Assembly: GCA_030655675.1 (NCBI GenBank)
Contig: JAUSPM010000137.1
Location: forward strand, 1-7,739
Origin: Methanosarcinaceae archaeon
Lineage (GTDB): Archaea; Halobacteriota; Methanosarcinia; Methanosarcinales; Methanosarcinaceae
Direction of reading: 5' to 3'
Length of the DNA stretch: 7,739 nucleotides
The notes beneath the pieces were generated by a model, which saw only the letters and a list, made by a program, of their open reading frames with translations, had not been told where the DNA came from and did not search any database. Below, piece after piece: positions 4,523 to 7,739 of the stretch. Numbering within the stretch: the stretch's first letter is position 1; every line of letters begins with the position of its first letter. The translations under genes were made by a program, and so were the position numbers.

Positions 4523-6844
4523 TCACGGAGCATTATCCATAAAGAAATTCATAAGCGAATACTTCACCTTGCCAGGCTCGACATCGACAAACTCTGCTCT
4601 CTCATCCTCTGGAAATACACCAAAAACAGAAAACTTTCCGAACTTCTTCTTCGAATCTGTCAAAAACCGACCATCAAGAAGTATCCGCACACCATAATCG
4701 TCAGGTGAGCGCACCACTCTTCCCATTGCCTGCCTGATCTTGCGGATGGTCGGTATCTGTATGGCATAATCCCATCCAGCACCGTATTCAAACACATGGT
4801 CGTAGGCAGATTCCACTGCATTCATCCTGTCATTGAGTGCAGGATACCCGACACCCACGATGATAACAGTACGCCCCCGCCCTTCACGATAATCCACACC
4901 CTCGCTCAGTGTTCCCCATATATATGAAACAAGAACAGCTTTGCCGTCTTCCTCTCCGATTTTGAAGAACTCCTCCCGAACTTCCTGTGCGGACACGCCG
5001 ACTTCATCAAGGAATATGGGAACATCAACCGCTTTTTCCAGTTTATTGAAATAGCGCCTTGCTTCAAACGAACTCTGGAAGAATATGATCACATTCCCCT
5101 TTGACTGTTCAATTGAATCGAACAGCACCTGCTCGATGGCATCCTTTGTCTGCGGGTCGTCCCGGTTCTTTGCGAACAGCGGTGGGATGGCTACTGCGAT
5201 CGTAAGCCGTTTATCCTCTGGAAATGAGGTGGGGTATGCGATCTCGCATGTCTCACGTGTGATCCCGAGCGTGGATCTGATCATATCGAAAGGTCGCAGG
5301 GTCGCTGACATCAAAATAGCCGAGAACACAGATTCGAATAATGGTTCTGTAACGTTCTTCGGAATACAGGTGAACAGTTCGATCCGTCCGTATACCTCGT
5401 TGTTCATATCCCGCCTGACATTTAGGATCGGGTAATAGTTGAGATCATGAGACAGTTTAAGATATTTGTATATAAAATCGGCAACAGGGGTGACGTGTGA
5501 GCGTTTGAATATGTTGCTTGATTCTTCTTTGTACTGTTTATTATATTTCATATCAAGTTTTTCCCCATACTCACTTGCAATGGTCAAAAGTTCTATGATT
5601 TTGGTTTCATCCCCAAATCCTTTATCATTTGCCTGGCGTAAAAACCGTCCGCGTACCACGTCATTACGCTCGTATGGGTCACTTGTCCGTATGTCGTACC
5701 AGTGCTTGCCGACCCGTTCTTTCTCTCCAAATTTGAACCTTGAGCTATATGTCTCCTGTATTACGTTTAGTAATATTCTGAAAAGGTTGTGCACTCCCCC
5801 ATCAGGCATCTCGTCGATGTTCGCTTCAAGTTCAGATATGGCTTTTTCGACCGTGTGCTCGGTTATCGTTATGGATGAATGTGAGCGTGCGGAGGATTCA
5901 ATATTGTGCGCTTCGTCCAGTATAAGTATTATATCCTGTGGGTCACTGTCAAGCCATCCAAGGAATGTTGAGAAAATGTCGGCATTCAGGACATGGTGGT
6001 AATTGCATATTACAAGGTCTGCATGTTTAATCTCACGTTTGAGCAACTCATAGCCACACATCCCCTGTTCAAATGCATAATCTTTGACCTCTTCGGGTGA
6101 GCGGACGTCTGCGAACAGCCATCCGCGAAATGTTTCGCTGTTTGAGTGAAGAACTTCGTAGAGTTCGTTGCATGACTTATTACGGATTTTTTGTACTTTT
6201 TCTTTTGCAAGGTTGATTTCATATTTCAGTGTTTCCTTAAGTGTACCCGTAGCAGAGTTGCATTCTCTTTTTTTAAGATGGATCTCACGCTCAATCTCTA
6301 TAAGTTCAAATGTATTCTCGCGCTTGTTGTCACATTTCTCATAATCAACCTCTAGCGGACACATTGTGTTTTTGCCTTTGAAAACAGCCACTTTCACGTC
6401 ATTGGTCTTTTTGATATCATGCGCTTCGTTTATGAACTGCACCATCTGCTGGTGGACATTAGTAGCGATGACAACGGTCTTCTTCAACTGCTTCCCTACA
6501 TGCAAGGCTGGTGCGAGTGCACTCAGCGTTTTACCTGTGCCGCACGCTCCTTCAAAGAGTACAATCTCCTTTCGAAGCAGTGCTGCGTGGATCTTATCCA
6601 TTGCTTCTTCCTGATTAGGGTAGCACGCTTCCTTTGTGAAATATTTAAAGTATCCACTGTTTAGATTCTTCGGATTTAGTTCTGTATTTTTTTTAAGGTG
6701 ATTGTCAGATGCAGATGATTCGTATTTATTGCAATTATTACAAATAGGTGCATTAAGACCGAATTTGATATCTCTGATACTACAGTTGCAAAGAGCCCTA
6801 CCACTTGAACTGCCAACGAATGTCAAATGCTTACATTTTTGCAT
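4523..6844 (-). CDS. XPD/Rad3-DinG family iron-sulfur DNA helicase
   Basis: A 773-residue superfamily 2 helicase. Visible motifs: YPNQEEAM (75-82, Q-motif-like), Walker A GACGTGKT (99-106), DEAH (310-313), MSAT (512-515), WGTLSEGVDY (643-652, motif V) and QAMGRVVR (705-712, motif VI arginine fingers). Between Walker A and DEAH lie Cys162, Cys171, Cys195, Cys225 and Cys263, four of which probably hold the [4Fe-4S] cluster of this family. NYHHVL (281-286) precedes DEAH as usual. Family members unwind DNA 5' to 3' in repair. The protein is longer than typical archaeal XPD because of an N-terminal Cys-rich segment (Cys4, Cys19, Cys21, Cys35, Cys38; possible zinc site) and a charged helical insert in the iron-sulfur region (about 172-224). 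The start is supported by AAGGA about 8 bases upstream. It is divergent from cas3; I see no evidence that it belongs to the CRISPR system. Confidence 0.9.
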   Translation of the reverse strand: MQKCKHLTFVGSSSGRALCNCSIRDIKFGLNAPICNNCNKYESSASDNHLKKNTELNPKNLNSGYFKYFTKEACYPNQEEAMDKIHAALLRKEIVLFEGACGTGKTLSALAPALHVGKQLKKTVVIATNVHQQMVQFINEAHDIKKTNDVKVAVFKGKNTMCPLEVDYEKCDNKRENTFELIEIEREIHLKKRECNSATGTLKETLKYEINLAKEKVQKIRNKSCNELYEVLHSNSETFRGWLFADVRSPEEVKDYAFEQGMCGYELLKREIKHADLVICNYHHVLNADIFSTFLGWLDSDPQDIILILDEAHNIESSARSHSSITITEHTVEKAISELEANIDEMPDGGVHNLFRILLNVIQETYSSRFKFGEKERVGKHWYDIRTSDPYERNDVVRGRFLRQANDKGFGDETKIIELLTIASEYGEKLDMKYNKQYKEESSNIFKRSHVTPVADFIYKYLKLSHDLNYYPILNVRRDMNNEVYGRIELFTCIPKNVTEPLFESVFSAILMSATLRPFDMIRSTLGITRETCEIAYPTSFPEDKRLTIAVAIPPLFAKNRDDPQTKDAIEQVLFDSIEQSKGNVIIFFQSSFEARRYFNKLEKAVDVPIFLDEVGVSAQEVREEFFKIGEEDGKAVLVSYIWGTLSEGVDYREGRGRTVIIVGVGYPALNDRMNAVESAYDHVFEYGAGWDYAIQIPTIRKIRQAMGRVVRSPDDYGVRILLDGRFLTDSKKKFGKFSVFGVFPEDERAEFVDVEPGKVKYSLMNFFMDNAP

Positions 6845-6927
6845 ATTTGTTCCTTTGTATTTTCATTTTTTGTGCTAATTTCTTACTGTTTTATCACTTG
6901 AAAAACATTTGTCAGCTTTAGAATAAA

Positions 6928-6950
6928 ACTGTTGTTTAAAAGTAAACAGT
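6928..6950 (+). promoter_or_regulatory. Putative cas3 promoter within an inverted repeat
   Basis: TTTAAAAG (6935-6942) is TATA-like, about 40 bases before the cas3 ATG, which would give a leader of about 15 bases. It sits in an inverted repeat: GTTTA (6934-6938) pairs with TAAAC (6943-6947), and the outer ACT (6928-6930) pairs with AGT (6948-6950). Such a site could be a repressor operator. The 6845-6978 gap must also hold the helicase promoter on the other strand; I cannot place it firmly. Confidence 0.4.
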
Positions 6951-6978
6951 TAATAGGATGATTGAATAATTACAATTT

Positions 6979-7739
6979 ATGGATGATAGTAAGCTATACA
7001 ATTATTGGGGTAAAGCTAGTTTTACTGATGAATCATTTCATTTACTAGTGTACCATTGTCTAGATGTTGCTGCTATGGGACAAGTATTGCTACGCCAGTC
7101 ACTTCAAAAATATCCTCGTGATGATGTACTCACTCAAAATGTTACTCAAAATAAAGAGGCATCTATATCATTAATATCTTTCTTTCTTGCTCTACACGAC
7201 ATAGGCAAATTTTCAAAAGGGTTCCAAAATTATAAGCCAGAAATTGTTAATATTTTCCAAGGGGAACTCTATGAAGAACTCAATCATAAAAAATCTAAAA
7301 AACACGACCTAATTGGATTTTATTTATGGCAAAAAATGTGGTCAAATATTTGGCAGGAAAATTGGCTGAATTTAGATAAAAGTTTTGATGAAAAAGATTG
7401 GAAAAAATTATTGGATTTATGGTTCAAGTCGATTATGAACCATCATAATAGGGATCAAATCAATGATTTTAGTATTACACAGGATAATATTGCAAGCGAC
7501 TTAACGGAAGAGGATATTTCTACAGCATACTTTTATGTAAAAAAAGTTGCTGATTTATTGTTAGATAATAAATCTAAAATGAAATTACTTAATATGCAAA
7601 ATATTGGTGACTATTCATTATACATATCAGATTTTCTTCAAGATATTGCGGTAAAATCGGATCGTATAATATTATTTGATAAAAGTAAATACTTCCCTTA
7701 TAATTCGAGATACATGCTTATTCAACAGTATTGGCAAAA
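6979..7739 (+). CDS. cas3: CRISPR-associated Cas3, HD nuclease part (runs off window)
   Basis: The first 253 residues are visible and the frame is still open at the edge. YWGKA (9-13) followed by FHLLVYHCLDVAA (20-32) and FFLALHDIGKFSKGFQ (68-83) closely matches the N-terminus of E. coli Cas3, so subtype I-E is likely. HD nuclease residues are His26, His73-Asp74 with Lys77, His109 (KKHDLIGF) and His155-His156 (MNHHN). The usual ADWxxS segment is diverged: only Asp228 in KSDRII appears to match. Cas3 degrades DNA marked by Cascade; the helicase part should follow beyond the edge. The start is the first ATG after an in-frame TAA (6967-6969), with no good ribosome binding site, so a short leader or leaderless mRNA is likely. 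Sampled lines are about 28-32% G+C, below the helicase, suggesting transfer. Confidence 0.92.
   Translation, partial: MDDSKLYNYWGKASFTDESFHLLVYHCLDVAAMGQVLLRQSLQKYPRDDVLTQNVTQNKEASISLISFFLALHDIGKFSKGFQNYKPEIVNIFQGELYEELNHKKSKKHDLIGFYLWQKMWSNIWQENWLNLDKSFDEKDWKKLLDLWFKSIMNHHNRDQINDFSITQDNIASDLTEEDISTAYFYVKKVADLLLDNKSKMKLLNMQNIGDYSLYISDFLQDIAVKSDRIILFDKSKYFPYNSRYMLIQQYWQ

Noticed and set aside
5466..6002. Plus-strand open frame of 178 codons
   Set aside because: It is antisense to the helicase, whose motifs are unambiguous, and shows no family signature.
6844..6979. Helicase as a CRISPR-associated DinG gene
   Set aside because: CRISPR-linked DinG is known from type IV systems, whereas this Cas3 points to type I-E. 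The helicase is divergent and has different composition, so adjacency alone is not support.

Overview
The window looks like a chromosomal stretch of a methanogen-like archaeon, most probably of the Methanosarcinales/Methanosarcinia. Four things point there. A GerW/YtfJ-family gene sits next to a DUF2953 gene. The ribosome binding sites match the GGAGGTGA type. There is a long XPD/Rad3-type iron-sulfur helicase, and the AT-rich upstream regions carry TATA-like boxes. This is inference from gene content and signals; no ribosomal RNA or taxonomic marker is present.

Layout. Positions 1-370 hold no gene but contain two tandem copies of a 62-base unit and a GC-rich palindrome. A minus-strand block follows, listed here in transcription order (right to left). 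(a) An XPD/Rad3-like helicase (6844-4523). (b) A 405-base gap with a possible MITE-like element and a third copy of the 62-base repeat. (c) Two overlapping genes of unknown function (4117-3581 and 3584-3036), which I find to be diverged paralogues of each other. (d) A 456-base gap with palindromes and tandem repeats. (e) A MNT-HEPN toxin-antitoxin locus: the MntA-like nucleotidyltransferase (2579-2259) is intact, but the HEPN gene (2269-1859) is broken by two in-frame stops and followed by a clear hairpin-T7 terminator. (f) GerW (1764-1354), then the DUF2953 membrane protein (1317-613). (g) A small gene (603-371) with an excellent ribosome binding site that appears frameshifted at a T4 run. 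On the plus strand, divergent from the helicase, a cas3 gene of subtype I-E appearance starts at 6979 and runs off the right edge. The rest of a CRISPR-Cas operon is therefore expected beyond the window.

How the parts relate. GerW, DUF2953 and the small gene look like one transcription unit. The two paralogues are translationally coupled by an ATGA overlap. MntA and HEPN overlap by 11 bases, as is usual for this antitoxin-toxin pair. The cas3 gene is much poorer in G+C in sampled lines (about 28-32%) than the central helicase (about 45-57%), and the helicase/cas3 boundary may mark the edge of a transferred CRISPR-Cas block.

Most distinctive signals: (1) tandem 62-base units whose hairpin stems differ by two compensatory base-pair changes; (2) an interspersed family of GC-rich palindromes, two of them forming an exact 21-base inverted repeat around 4209-4467; (3) an antitoxin left beside a dead toxin; (4) a coupled pair of diverged paralogues; (5) a DUF2953 C-terminus encoded by a GC-rich hairpin element.
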